Positions 50,201 through 56,049 of a stretch of DNA of 64,000 nt are shown here, piece by piece; position 1 is the first letter of the stretch; each line of letters begins with the position of its first letter. The notes below the pieces were generated by a model. The model saw only the letters and a program-made list of their open reading frames with translations. It was not told the origin of the DNA and ran no database searches. Where the stretch lies: positions 97,591,441 through 97,655,440 of the forward strand of contig OX375874.1 of NCBI GenBank assembly GCA_947359465.1. The letters are read 5' to 3'. This stretch comes from Metellina segmentata (taxonomy: Eukaryota; Arthropoda; Arachnida; Araneae; Tetragnathidae). The position numbers and the translations under genes were made by a program.

Positions 50201-52151
50201 TGTTGTATTTTTAACAACCCTACTCACCCTGCTAAGAAACAGCATTGCCAGAAATGATTAAGAGGGTCAAGGGCATACACCAGTTTGTTTCTGATTGGAT
50301 GACGCGCTATTTTGTTGAACATCTGGATAATCTCTTTCATATTGACTTGCGCTGGGATCTGAAACGTGTCCTCTTGTTAAATCAATATAAAATCCTCTAC
50401 CTGATACGAATAAAAACAGGTTTGCATGGAGGGGATTGCTCAATAAGTCAGCAAGAGTAGGATTAGTAGCAACAAAGTGGTTGAGTCTTAAAATTAGACA
50501 GGGCTGTCAAAGAATTTGTGCAATGGTAGCATAAATATAACAGCCTCCTCTTTACCTCTATTTTTGTCGTAATCTAAATATGCTTAGATACAAAAGATGT
50601 CGCCAAGAAAATTAAATTTTAAACTAAAAAAAATAACTATTTTCTTATTAAGGGTTTTATGACAATTTAGCAACTAGATTCCGATGTTTTTCTTACGTGG
50701 CTCCTACGACTTGGCGTCAAAACTTCGAAATTGGCGTCCCGTGGGAAAATTTTCTCCCAAAAGGAAAACTCGAAAAATATTTTTCCGACTTCGATTAATT
50801 TAAAAGAAGGGGGAGACTATATTTTTCGTTAACCTTTAATGAATTTTCAAATCAAAATCGCCAAAATTTTGAAAACGAGCTTTTGGACAGACGATTTTGC
50901 TTTACCTTTAAGGCGCGTTCTCACGAATCAAGTTTAATTGACCGATTATAGTCGATCGATAAAAGTTGAATATGACTTGAATCAGTTTTTATTTGCATAT
51001 TTCACTAGAAACTGATTCAATAGTGTAATAAGCGAAAATATAAAAGTTACAAATGAAAAATGATTTATTTATAGAAAATCACACTTAAGATATCGAACTG
51101 GTGTAAAGTTTTCCGTAGATTTCGAATCCGTTGAAATTTTTACTCCATCTTTAACGATCGCGAAGATACAAACTTGGCCTTGAGAAGAAAAAAAGCACTT
51201 TTGTTTTGTTTCTCGAATAAAATAAACCACGACAGATCGTTTGCGTGGAAATAACTCGAAAGCAGATGGCACATCACTTGAACGATAAGGTTTAAATGGG
51301 TCAAACTTTTCTTGGTCCACTAAAAAGTTGATCAACTCTATTGAAACAAAGGTTCACACTAAAGTTTTCATTCAACTTTTGTTGATCAATTATAATCGGT
51401 CAGTAAATTAAACTTGATTCGTGAGAACGCACCTTTAGACTATGGCCGGTACAACAGTTGCACCTTGATCGCACCAAGAAAAGAATTTAGACTACGAATA
51501 CGAAAATAATTTATGCAGTACAGCAGTTGTACCTTGAAAGTTATAAGAATCGCGCCATGAAAAGAATTTAGTCTACGGTCAGTACAGTAGTTGTACCTTA
51601 AAAGTTATACAAAAATCGTACCAATAAAGAATCGCACCAATTACATCTACAACAGTAATAAAAAGGTTAAAAAGATACCTCTAGTAACCAAAGTTGAAAA
51701 ATAAGAGCAAAAAGTCGCCTTTTAGTACCCTGTGAAACAGGATATTCACTTGAAATGTGTTTGACACTATCACACATCCCTATGTTAGAGATGGTTCTAA
51801 ACATAGCAAATGTCTGTGGGTTAAAAATATGTATAACCCATACTTTAATTTCACATCAAATGTTCTGGCAAAATTAATGCGTTTAAAAAATTTACAAATG
51901 ATGAGCTCTTTTCTGAGCCATTCAAAAGGGATGACGCGGAGCAAGATTAGTGGCGAAGAGAACATACGCACCTCTTTGTATATTCGATATTGGTCGATGG
52001 CCCACACTGTCGGTATGTGCGTGGTGAGAAGCTGATTGAGAGTGAGTCGGGCATTGCATGCCCGGGCACAGATCAGTCGGGTTTTGCCCACCGCAGTATC
52101 GCCCACAACCACGCATTTGACGTGCTCTTGATGCGGCTGCTCATTATCCAT
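14089..52151 (-). CDS. RhoBTB: RhoBTB atypical Rho GTPase, complete 12-exon gene
   Basis: Spliced CDS of 2244 bases, 747 residues. Coding segments 5' to 3': 52151-51972, 41597-41494, 39194-38997, 33005-32798, 30871-30623, 29174-28795, 24203-24110, 23899-23749, 22152-22034, 20843-20601, 18875-18727, 14257-14089. Every junction has GT and AG and the phases agree. Domains: Rho-like GTPase 11-230, proline-rich linker 231-252, BTB1 from 253 split by a Ser/Arg-rich insert and resuming near 425, BTB2 about 522-625, C-terminal RhoBTB region 640-747. The length is close to Drosophila RhoBTB and slightly above the human proteins. By family knowledge, RhoBTB proteins are substrate adaptors for CUL3 ubiquitin ligases, and their GTPase domains lack normal turnover. 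The ATG is preceded in frame by a TGA. An acceptor (CATTGCAG) at 52192 implies at least one upstream non-coding exon beyond the visible part. Introns total about 36 kb and carry most transposons in the window. Confidence 0.95.
14692..16532. mobile_element. Pogo/Tigger-like element remnant (RhoBTB intron 11)
   Basis: The left end CAGTAAAACCGAGGTTAACTGAACTAA and the right end TTAGCTCAGTTAACTGGGGTTGGACTG are inverted, and both fit the pogo/Tigger end pattern CAGT followed by GGTTAACYGA. The interior of about 1.8 kb has no intact transposase. It contains lysine-rich minus-strand coding traces near 15.3-15.7 kb and open frames near 15.9-16.2 kb that I cannot assign. TA flanks only the right end. 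Confidence 0.55.
16330..16442. repeat. GTGACAAAA tandem array
   Basis: Irregular repeats built from AAAGTGACAAAAGAACAAAA units. The same phrase appears more thinly near 15.06-15.13 kb inside the same element. Confidence 0.6.
17314..18093. mobile_element. piggyBac-like MITE
   Basis: TTAA (17310-17313 and 18094-18097) flanks a 780-base segment with inverted ends CCCATTAACGCCG and CGTCTTTAATGGG. A TTAA target duplication with CCC ends is the piggyBac hallmark. The interior minus strand has a 70-residue open frame (17854-18066) with an acidic SDSESLL patch, possibly transposase-derived, but no DDD core. Confidence 0.75.
17947..18203. repeat. 73-base inverted repeat
   Basis: Arms 17947-18019 and 18131-18203 are reverse complements with two mismatches in 73 bases. 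The left arm lies inside the piggyBac-like MITE and the right arm outside it. The following 18.23-18.30 kb is a direct copy of the MITE's right-end interior. It marks a second, rearranged copy fused to the first. Confidence 0.8.
18727..18875 (-). CDS. RhoBTB: RhoBTB coding exon 11
   Basis: Residues 643-692 start the C-terminal domain: [20 protein letters not shown], ending NRNRWPPVW. Acceptor TTTTCAG|ATG, donor GTATG|GTGAGT, phase 2. Confidence 0.93.
19161..20462 (+). mobile_element. Decayed Tc1-like transposon (RhoBTB intron 10)
   Basis: The left end CACTATATGAACAAAAGTATTTGGA and the right end TCCAAATACTTTTGTCCATATAATG are inverted and flanked by TA. The 5' part of the transposase is missing. 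Plus-strand fragments show [20 protein letters not shown], then [11 protein letters not shown] and LLDWPVENS, recognisable Tc1 core and pre-E motifs with frameshifts. A foldback repeat interrupts it at 19797-20030. Confidence 0.8.
19797..20030. repeat. Foldback of a dispersed repeat
   Basis: Two opposed copies of one unit (about 19797-19880 and 19932-20030). The unit reads roughly ATCTTTAACGATNGAAGATGGAGTRAAAATTT, then CAACGGATTTCAAATC, then a CCAGATCGATA-type end. Single copies recur at 37621-37692 and 51071-51176. Confidence 0.6.
20601..20843 (-). CDS. RhoBTB: RhoBTB coding exon 10
   Basis: Residues 562-642 complete BTB2: [13 protein letters not shown] and [18 protein letters not shown]. 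Acceptor TTTCTTTAG|GTT, donor TGTCAG|GTACGC, phase 0. Confidence 0.94.
20844..22033. other. RhoBTB intron 9
   Basis: AT-rich intronic sequence. I see no repeat, RNA or coding signal beyond the splice sites. Confidence 0.6.
22034..22152 (-). CDS. RhoBTB: RhoBTB coding exon 9
   Basis: Residues 522-561 begin BTB2: [35 protein letters not shown]. Found by splicing logic, with no long open frame. Acceptor TTTTCAG|ATG, donor GTC|GTAAGT, phase 0. Confidence 0.92.
22847..23240 (+). mobile_element. tRNA-headed SINE (RhoBTB intron 8)
   Basis: The head GCCGCGGTAGCTCAGTCAG carries a good A-box, and GTGGGTTCTGTCC is a weakened B-box about 60 bases in. The body holds GGCTGGGGCATGTTAAATAG followed by GTCGTGGTCAC and ends in an (ACA)n tail. 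The core matches the two other SINE types in this window. About 390 bases, opposite in orientation to RhoBTB. Confidence 0.8.
23749..23899 (-). CDS. RhoBTB: RhoBTB coding exon 8
   Basis: Residues 472-522 link BTB1 to BTB2. They include [20 protein letters not shown], ending HQGLFS. Acceptor GCTCAG|ACT, donor TTCAG|GTAATT, phase 1. Confidence 0.92.
23950..24076. repeat. 16-base minisatellite in RhoBTB intron 7
   Basis: About six units of CAGTTGTGGGAAACAA plus diverged edge units. The array fills most of a 210-base intron and ends 34 bases from the exon 7 donor. Confidence 0.85.
24110..24203 (-). CDS. RhoBTB: RhoBTB coding exon 7
   Basis: Residues 440-471: [10 protein letters not shown] and [15 protein letters not shown], the C-terminal helices of BTB1. 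Acceptor TTTTTCAG|ATT, donor TTACAG|GTAAG. Only 210 bases separate it from exon 8, mostly a tandem repeat. Confidence 0.93.
25564..27173 (-). pseudogene. Decayed mariner-like transposon (RhoBTB intron 6)
   Basis: The ends AGGGCTGTTCAATAAGTAATAA and TTATTACTTATTGAACAGCCCT are inverted repeats 1610 bases apart. Minus-strand fragments in order show mariner transposase: [21 protein letters not shown] with GRPST, then [19 protein letters not shown] with PKKAK, then [12 protein letters not shown] and [10 protein letters not shown]. Frameshifts and stops separate the pieces. The third catalytic aspartate region is damaged ([13 protein letters not shown]), and an AT-rich insert lies near 26.0-26.1 kb. 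Inactive. Confidence 0.88.
27290..28346 (+). pseudogene. Truncated hAT (Charlie/ZBED-like) transposon
   Basis: A perfect 8-base target duplication TTATAGAT (27282-27289 and 28347-28354) flanks ends CAGTGGTCCCCAACC and GGTTGGGGAGCACTG. Plus-strand fragments (27529-27830 and 27807-28082) read [15 protein letters not shown], then [22 protein letters not shown] without the first F, the C-terminal hAT dimerisation region, with a frame break between them. The zinc finger and most of the catalytic core are missing. Non-autonomous and inactive. Confidence 0.9.
28795..29174 (-). CDS. RhoBTB: RhoBTB coding exon 6
   Basis: Residues 314-440 are the Ser/Arg-rich insertion in BTB1, including [12 protein letters not shown], ending [10 protein letters not shown] where the BTB fold resumes. 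It is the largest coding exon at 380 bases. Acceptor TTTTTTTCAG|GTT, donor CTCAG|GTAAGC, phase 2. Confidence 0.92.
29422..30291 (+). mobile_element. Internally deleted Tc1/mariner element (RhoBTB intron 5)
   Basis: TA-flanked, starting CAGGGTGTTTCAAAAATGACC and ending in its inverse. Terminal inverted repeats run about 165 bases on each side. Between them lie short transposase relics: [14 protein letters not shown] near 29.87 kb and [20 protein letters not shown] near 29.97 kb, the N-terminal and C-terminal parts with the DDE core gone. A deletion derivative of the same broad group as the DD41D element at 46 kb. Confidence 0.85.
30623..30871 (-). CDS. RhoBTB: RhoBTB coding exon 5
   Basis: Residues 231-313: proline-rich linker ([15 protein letters not shown]) then the first half of BTB1 ([26 protein letters not shown]). 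Acceptor TGCACAG|GTT, donor GTA|GTAAGT, phase 0. Confidence 0.93.
30872..32797. other. RhoBTB intron 4
   Basis: AT-rich intron of about 1.9 kb. Short open frames only. A run of nine G's at about 32456-32464 is the only local oddity. No element is recognised. Confidence 0.5.
32798..33005 (-). CDS. RhoBTB: RhoBTB coding exon 4
   Basis: Residues 161-230, found from sequence although no long open frame marks it. It reads [14 protein letters not shown], then [19 protein letters not shown] and [13 protein letters not shown], ending RPLLQ. This closes the GTPase domain. Acceptor TTTAG|GCC, donor CAG|GTATAT. Confidence 0.93.
35894..36724. mobile_element. MITE in RhoBTB intron 3
   Basis: The left end AAGGTAAACTAGAGAAGAAG followed by GCCTG is inverted at the right as CAGGCCTTCTTTAGTAGACCT. 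Just inside, ATGACGTCACAGCA and TGACATCACAGCA are also inverted, followed by GTGGCTGAGT. Element of about 830 bases with no coding capacity, superfamily unassigned. Confidence 0.6.
37160..37735. repeat. Dispersed repeat ending GGGCAATGCCGGGCTAGTA
   Basis: Contains GATTTGGCACATAGGAAGTC and ends CACGGGCAATGCCGGGCTAG. This start and end style is common in arthropod dispersed repeats I have seen. It also holds one copy (37621-37692) of the unit described at 19.8 kb. Confidence 0.45.
38997..39194 (-). CDS. RhoBTB: RhoBTB coding exon 3
   Basis: Residues 95-161 include [23 protein letters not shown] and the guanine-recognition motif VLVGCKNDL, where C replaces the usual N or T before K. Acceptor TTTTAG|G, donor TCAG|GTACTT. 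Confidence 0.95.
39280..39480. repeat. Start of a related dispersed repeat
   Basis: AAAAAAGGATGTTTGTGTGTG followed by TACACCGTTTGACCAATCCA and CCAAATTTGGTACACATAC is the opposite-end style of the same kind of dispersed repeat. It abuts RhoBTB exon 3 on the intron 2 side. Confidence 0.4.
39730..40010. repeat. AT-rich tandem repeats in RhoBTB intron 2
   Basis: ATTAATATATTATTC-type units occur several times at 39730-39860. They are followed by two copies of a unit reading TTTTCCGTACAACTTAAATG at about 39935-39995. Confidence 0.6.
41494..41597 (-). CDS. RhoBTB: RhoBTB coding exon 2
   Basis: Residues 61-95 carry [20 protein letters not shown]. The switch II motif is DTFGD, the atypical RhoBTB form, instead of the usual DTAGQ. 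Acceptor ACCCAAG|GTT, donor GGAAG|GTATAC, phase 2. Confidence 0.95.
42092..43722 (-). pseudogene. Decayed piggyBac transposon (RhoBTB intron 1)
   Basis: Minus-strand fragments match piggyBac transposase in order: [12 protein letters not shown] near 43.13 kb, [15 protein letters not shown] near 42.94 kb, then [23 protein letters not shown] and a basic C-terminus. Several frameshifts and stops break it. The ends carry an inverted GTGTTCCAAATATCG (42098-42112 and 43705-43719). The right end is split by the MITE at 43.7 kb. Confidence 0.82.
43723..44163. mobile_element. GC-rich MITE, copy 2 (Harbinger-like)
   Basis: Intact 441-base copy, with ends related to those of copy 1 and a perfect TTA duplication on both sides (43720-43722 and 44164-44166). 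A 3-base TTA target and the GG start fit the PIF/Harbinger superfamily. It has inserted into the terminal repeat of the piggyBac relic. Confidence 0.85.
44167..46085. other. RhoBTB intron 1, part
   Basis: Holds a less AT-rich segment (about 44.88-45.4 kb) with minus-strand arginine-rich open sequence and no recognisable domain. It could be an internal promoter or old repeat. GATAA-rich pogo-like end fragments lie near 45.88-45.92 kb. Confidence 0.35.
46086..47588 (+). mobile_element. Intact DD41D mariner-like transposon
   Basis: A 1503-base element with TA on both sides (46084-46085 and 47589-47590). Terminal inverted repeats of 122 bases (46086-46207 and 47467-47588) match except for one base, starting CAGGGTGGTCCCGAATTCAT. 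The single transposase frame is complete. Near-identical ends and an unbroken frame mean a recent arrival, and possible autonomy. It lies in RhoBTB intron 1, on the strand opposite to the host gene. Confidence 0.95.
46335..47411 (+). CDS. DD41D Tc1/mariner-superfamily transposase
   Basis: A 358-residue transposase from ATG 46335 to TAA, with AATAAA at 47439-47444. Two N-terminal helix-turn-helix regions bind the ends: about residues 20-47 ([13 protein letters not shown]) and about 93-125 ([19 protein letters not shown]). The catalytic triad is D in LFTDEATF, D in FQHDGAPAH and D in SSLDYFLWG. Exactly 41 residues separate the second and third aspartates, the DD41D signature of the VISITOR/rosa-type group as I recall it. 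It cuts and pastes its own element into TA sites. No stop, frameshift or missing catalytic residue is seen. Confidence 0.95.
   Translation: MGDFTYAEKADMHYMYGRANGNSRAALRMYRAEYPDRRMPDHRIFQRLHRQLCETGAFDVNRHGAGRVRAVRTPRLEESILNIVADRPESSTRTVARDVGVSHQTVCRVLNENRLHPFHFQKVQALNPADYPRRVNFCLWVMQQCALQPDFVDYVLFTDEATFSREGVFNAHNSHVWATDNPHATRRHAFQQRFSINVWAGIVNDFLIGPYLLPTRLTGGSYLIFLKEVLPQLLHDVPIAIRNRMWFQHDGAPAHFSIDVRNYLNATFGTRWIGRGGPVPWPPRSPDLSSLDYFLWGHLKHLVYETPVDSDEDIVARLSVAAAGVREIPGIFERVRQSLHRRCQACIDTGGRNFEQLL
47591..49295. other. RhoBTB intron 1, part, with CRE motif
   Basis: A palindromic cAMP-response element TGACGTCA lies at 47920-47927 in a locally GC-richer stretch (47.7-48.1 kb). The rest is AT-rich with no recognised gene. 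Confidence 0.35.
49296..50231 (+). pseudogene. Relic of a DD41D-type transposon
   Basis: CAGGGTG (49296) and CACCCTG (ending 50231) may be the worn ends. The plus-strand peptide at about 49401-49545 (ADMHLTYAF, then [13 protein letters not shown]) aligns with the N-terminus of the intact transposase at 46.3 kb (ADMHYMYGR, then [12 protein letters not shown]). The catalytic domain is not recognisable. Confidence 0.5.
50911..51434. mobile_element. MITE with AGGYGCGTTCTCACGAATC ends
   Basis: The left AGGCGCGTTCTCACGAATCA and the right TGATTCGTGAGAACGCACCT are inverted, and the repeat continues inward about 50 bases through AAGTTTAATTGACCGATTAT. TTA flanks both ends (50908-50910 and 51435-51437), a PIF/Harbinger-type duplication. 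One unit of the 19.8-kb dispersed repeat (51071-51176) sits inside it. Confidence 0.8.
51440..51640. repeat. Three-unit direct repeat in RhoBTB intron 1
   Basis: A unit of GTACARYAGTTGYACCTT followed by an ATCGCACCA-like piece and AAAAGAATTTAGWCTACG occurs three times at roughly 65-base spacing, next to the MITE. Confidence 0.6.
51972..52151 (-). CDS. RhoBTB: RhoBTB coding exon 1
   Basis: Residues 1-60: short acidic start, P-loop GDTAVGKT (17-24), then the RhoBTB-typical ARACN and [13 protein letters not shown] (44-56). The donor is GAG|GTGCGT, phase 0. The transcribed exon continues to 52191 where a CAG acceptor lies. Confidence 0.95.
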
Positions 52152-52190
52152 GCTCCTCGCATCCCATGCCACTCTTCACCGCATCCACGT

Positions 52191-52556
52191 CCTGCAATGA
52201 GATACGTTTAGTTCAGAGACTCCAACTTATGTACTTATGATAGCTATTTTCAAAGAAATGTATTATAATGCATTAGGAGAAATGGTAGAGCATAACAAAA
52301 TTTATTTATTTTGGTCAAACTTCATTTATATATTTTCTTAAACCTGACGGTGCGTGAACACTGTCTGGGTCTAAACCTCCTTTTCACCACCATCTGTCAC
52401 TTTTTGTTGATCACTGGCTATCCACAAAACCTTTTCCCACCGCTATCTGTCAAACTTGTCTTGCTTTAGCAATACCGGTAAAACAATATTATTGGAAAAC
52501 TTAATTTTTGATCAACACTGGTAAAAGAACATGAGCTGCGTACGGCAATCGTTTAA
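52191..52556. other. Upstream of RhoBTB coding exon 1
   Basis: Begins with the CATTGCAG acceptor of the first coding exon, so it is intron. No promoter or non-coding exon was recognised here. Confidence 0.45.
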
Positions 52557-52962
52557 GGCCCGGTGCACATATCCGGTTTTTCAACGTGCGGCGCCACTGC
52601 GGCACCGAAGCCCAACTATGCACACATAACCGTGAAATGACGCAAGTAATCATTTCGCGCCATTTGCGATAAATATTCTATCGAAGAAAACGTGTTTATT
52701 TCGCTTACTTGGTGTAAAAAAAGTATATTTTGAAACAAAATAGACGTTACTGAATACAACCATTTATTAATTATTATTTATATTACATTTGTTTATGAAA
52801 ACAAGGTACTTCAGACCGGGGAAGCGTGTGCGGCGAGCTTCGGCGCCGTGGGGAACTGCGGTACAAATTGCGCGCACATTGAACGCGCGTCGCCGCAGCA
52901 GCGCCGGAGGCATGATTGCACTACTCCATTGGATCTAATGTATCTCAAACCGCACTTGTGTT

Positions 52963-53748
52963 ATGTTACGATTTCCGATGGCCCTCACTTCCTCCTATGT
53001 ATGTGCGGAACTTGGGGATTCCCGCTGGATTGGCGAGGTAATGGTAATGGTAATTTTAGTTAACGTCGTACTAGAGCAACACAACGGGCTATTGACGACG
53101 GTCCGGGATCAGTCCCTGAAGGGAAAGATCCGAGGACAACACTTCGTAATTTTGAACCACGGTCAGATGACGAAGCAACACCTGAGCTGGCACCCCACTC
53201 TCCAAACTTCCACGCCAACCCAACGTGAGGACTTTCGGCCACGACAGATTTAAGGTGCACCAGCCGCCTCTACACCATACGTTTACAAATATCCATGCCC
53301 GAACCCGGATTCGAACCAGGAACCTTCCGATCTAGAGGATAACACCTTAACCACTATACCGGTTGGTCGGCGCTGGATTGGCGAGAGTCGAGGTGAAACA
53401 AAGCTCTTGTCCTAACGAGAAGGGGGTGCTTCGACCCCTTTCTGGCTTGCCTAAGAAGGAGGAAACGACGGAGGGGAGCGGACCGGACTGAGCTGTTCCT
53501 AAAAGGCAAGGACGACCCGAACGATATCTCCCGATGCTATACACCAGTGATACCCAGATCTTACGACTGATGTCCATAGGTTCTCGACGAATACATTCCC
53601 TGATCATCTGACGGAAAGTCTCGGTCTCTTGTCATGATCCAGCGGTTCCCCAGGTAAAGCTGATTTTGCCTATTTAACTGGACACCAATAAAGAAAAGTT
53701 TCCCAGGAACTTCTAGTTGCATTCATTTAAACTGAAAAGCAACTCTAC
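52963..53748. mobile_element. Insertion inside MITE copy 3
   Basis: Flanked by a 9-base duplication of MITE sequence, ACTTGTGTT (52954-52962) and ACTTGCGTT (53749-53757). About 440 bases of its own sequence are split by a SINE. The minus strand has an open frame without a domain I know. Class not assigned. Confidence 0.6.
53038..53371 (-). mobile_element. SINE-A copy 1
   Basis: 334 bases on the minus strand with a perfect 14-base target duplication GCTGGATTGGCGAG (53024-53037 and 53372-53385). The tRNA-like head has CGGTATAGTGGTTAAGG and the B-box GGTTCGAATCC. The core is GGCTGGTGCACCTTAAATCT followed by GTCGTGGCC. The 3' end is GTACGACGTTAACTAAAA and a TTACCA-repeat tail. Confidence 0.9.
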
Positions 53749-53807
53749 ACTTGCGTTCAGGCAGCGGCGCCGCACGTTGAAAAAACGGATGTGTGCACCG
53801 GGCCTTA

Positions 53808-55514
53808 TACTGAATGTTATATCCATGGCGATGTGGAATGTAATGATTTTTGATATTTCGTATCTCGTTTCGCTCGTGACAGAGCACACAACCAATCGAA
53901 ACTCCGCCTACTCGTGACGTCAGACAACCAATCAAAACTTTAATAGCCACGGAAACACAGCAGAATCTAACACTTTATGTAATAAGATTTTAAAGTCAAT
54001 ATGAAACGAAGCAGTCATGGGGCCTTGTGGTTAAGACTACTGGTGATTGTACCGAAGGAGCTTCTCGTCACTAACCAAACGTACCAGATCGTGAAGGAAT
54101 ATCTCGTCAATCGAAAAGAGAAAATATCCAGTTCTAGGTCTCGTCGTTAGAAAAAATGGGCAATATCTTGCACAAGTTGATCAAATTCAACAAGAATTAC
54201 ATAACCACTAAAATAACGTATCTGAGGCAGACCACAATTCTCAAATGTGCCTTAAATATGTATGTCATAAAATAGTAATATATTGCGTATCTACTTTAAA
54301 TTATTTTGCCGTGACGTGGTACCGCGTCATCATAAAAAAAAACCGGTAGTATCTTGATGACGAAATATCTTTTTTAGGCATGAAACAAGCAAGTGATATT
54401 GACAAAACTATAGAAATGATAAGAGACAAATATTACCTTTTTTAACCAAACACGTTAAATGTGTTACTTGAACCCGGTTTTGTGTTAAATTGTGACGTTA
54501 TATAAATATTTGAAAACATTTTTTTTTAAGTGCAAGTAAAAATATCGAAACATTTTTCAAACTTTTCGAAACTTAAATTTTTTAGTCATCTCCCTTAATT
54601 CAAAGAGAACTAAATGGTTCAGTAAGATATTGTTCCGAGTTGACATAAAATATGTTGAGGTGTAACAGCAGAAAATTCCGAAACCATAATTCCTGTATCA
54701 ATAATGTCCTAGGTCATGATTTTTCTAATCATGTTGCACAAACTGTTCAATTTACGCAAGAGTACGCGTATATGCTTTCATTTAAGATTGTTCTATGTAC
54801 CTAATCAACTAGATAATCAGTCGCCGAATCTTCCGAAATGTATATAATCAGCCACTAAATACCCGTCATCACCGTCGAAATTGTAAACACATTATCGATA
54901 ATAATAAAAAATGCGTTAAAATATTGTTTGAAACTTAAGGAAAGACAAAGCCCAATTGAAGTTGCTTGACCCATACGGAGGCAAATGATAGTGGACGAAA
55001 GTAAACTATCGAACATAGTATCTTGTATGCTTTGTTATGACAAGTAAAATATACACGAAGTCTGGTTTTTTTCATAATTGCATCGGAACAGCAATACCAA
55101 AAATACAAAAGTTTGTTCAAGACATATTTTTACGTATAATTAGATCCAAGTCATTCGAACTCATTCTGTTTTGCAGGACATAAAAAAATCCAGTTCAAAT
55201 CATCCAGATTTACTTGGGTAAGATAAAATAGAGCATCAAGAAATTTTTTTCTACTTTGTTTGGCTAAATTTTATTTTAGGATTAAAACCAGTCTGTTTAT
55301 ATACTAAGGTCAAATTATAAATAAACTATGCTCCCGAATAATTTTTATAAGTATAAAATACGCAAAAGTATTTGTTGGTGCAAGAAAATTAATTTTTAAT
55401 TCAACATTAATTCAATCCATTCCGTTTGAAAACATTTCCCAACATAATTTACAATTTTTCAAATTCTGTCTCTAATTCACCAATAGTCAGAAAACATTTG
55501 CACAATTATTTTAG
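53808..55514. other. AT-rich interval without recognised genes
   Basis: No gene, RNA or element is firmly recognised. GGCCTTGTGGTTAAGACTAC near 54.02 kb faintly resembles a tRNA-like SINE head. Any RhoBTB 5' non-coding exon could lie here. Confidence 0.35.
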
Positions 55515-56049
55515 TATAGCTGCAATCTACGTTTATAGAGGTGGCAACGGCCTTTGCACTTTTTTTGGCGCACTTCTAGAATCGAGTTGAGGCAACTCCT
55601 CTTTATAAAGGTAATTGTGGTTTTTATGGCAACCTCGACAAGCGAAAACTTTAAATTTTCATTTTGAATATTCTAGAAAGTTCTTTCAAAATCCTTCAAA
55701 CTATCGTTTGATTTCATTGGTTCATTTGAAATTCTTTTCTTTGATTCCATTGGTTATTTTAGATTTAAATTATCACTTAATTTTTTATTGGTTCTTTTTA
55801 ATTATTTTCTTTGATTTCATTGATTCTTTTCATGCTTTTTCATTTTAATTTACGTCACGGTACAGTGCTGCAGTCTCAGGTTATATTATTTTTCTTTTTC
55901 AACAAGTTCTCTGTATTTAGTGTTGTTGATAAGTTTCAGGGTATCCTTACCCAAAATTCGGAGTTTAGTTTTTCTGCTGGTAAGTAAACTTTTTGGAAGT
56001 GAAGGAGTGGCTAATCATTTTTTTCCCTTTGTTTTCGTTTATGTCTATA

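Larger units (their letters stand above)
52557..53804. mobile_element. GC-rich MITE, copy 3, split by nested insertions
   Basis: Ends GGCCCGGTGCACATATCCGG and CCGGATGTGTGCACCGGGCC with one gap in the inner arm, flanked by TAA and TTA. The element is interrupted between 52963 and 53748. Joined across the gap its layout matches copy 2. Confidence 0.85.

Noticed and set aside
51757..52211. Plus-strand frames opposite RhoBTB exon 1
   Set aside because: Antisense shadows of the conserved GTPase exon. No domain is found on the plus strand.
53060..53260. Overlapping open frames on both strands (also 62371-62842)
   Set aside because: They fall inside SINE-A and SINE-B, which are non-coding.
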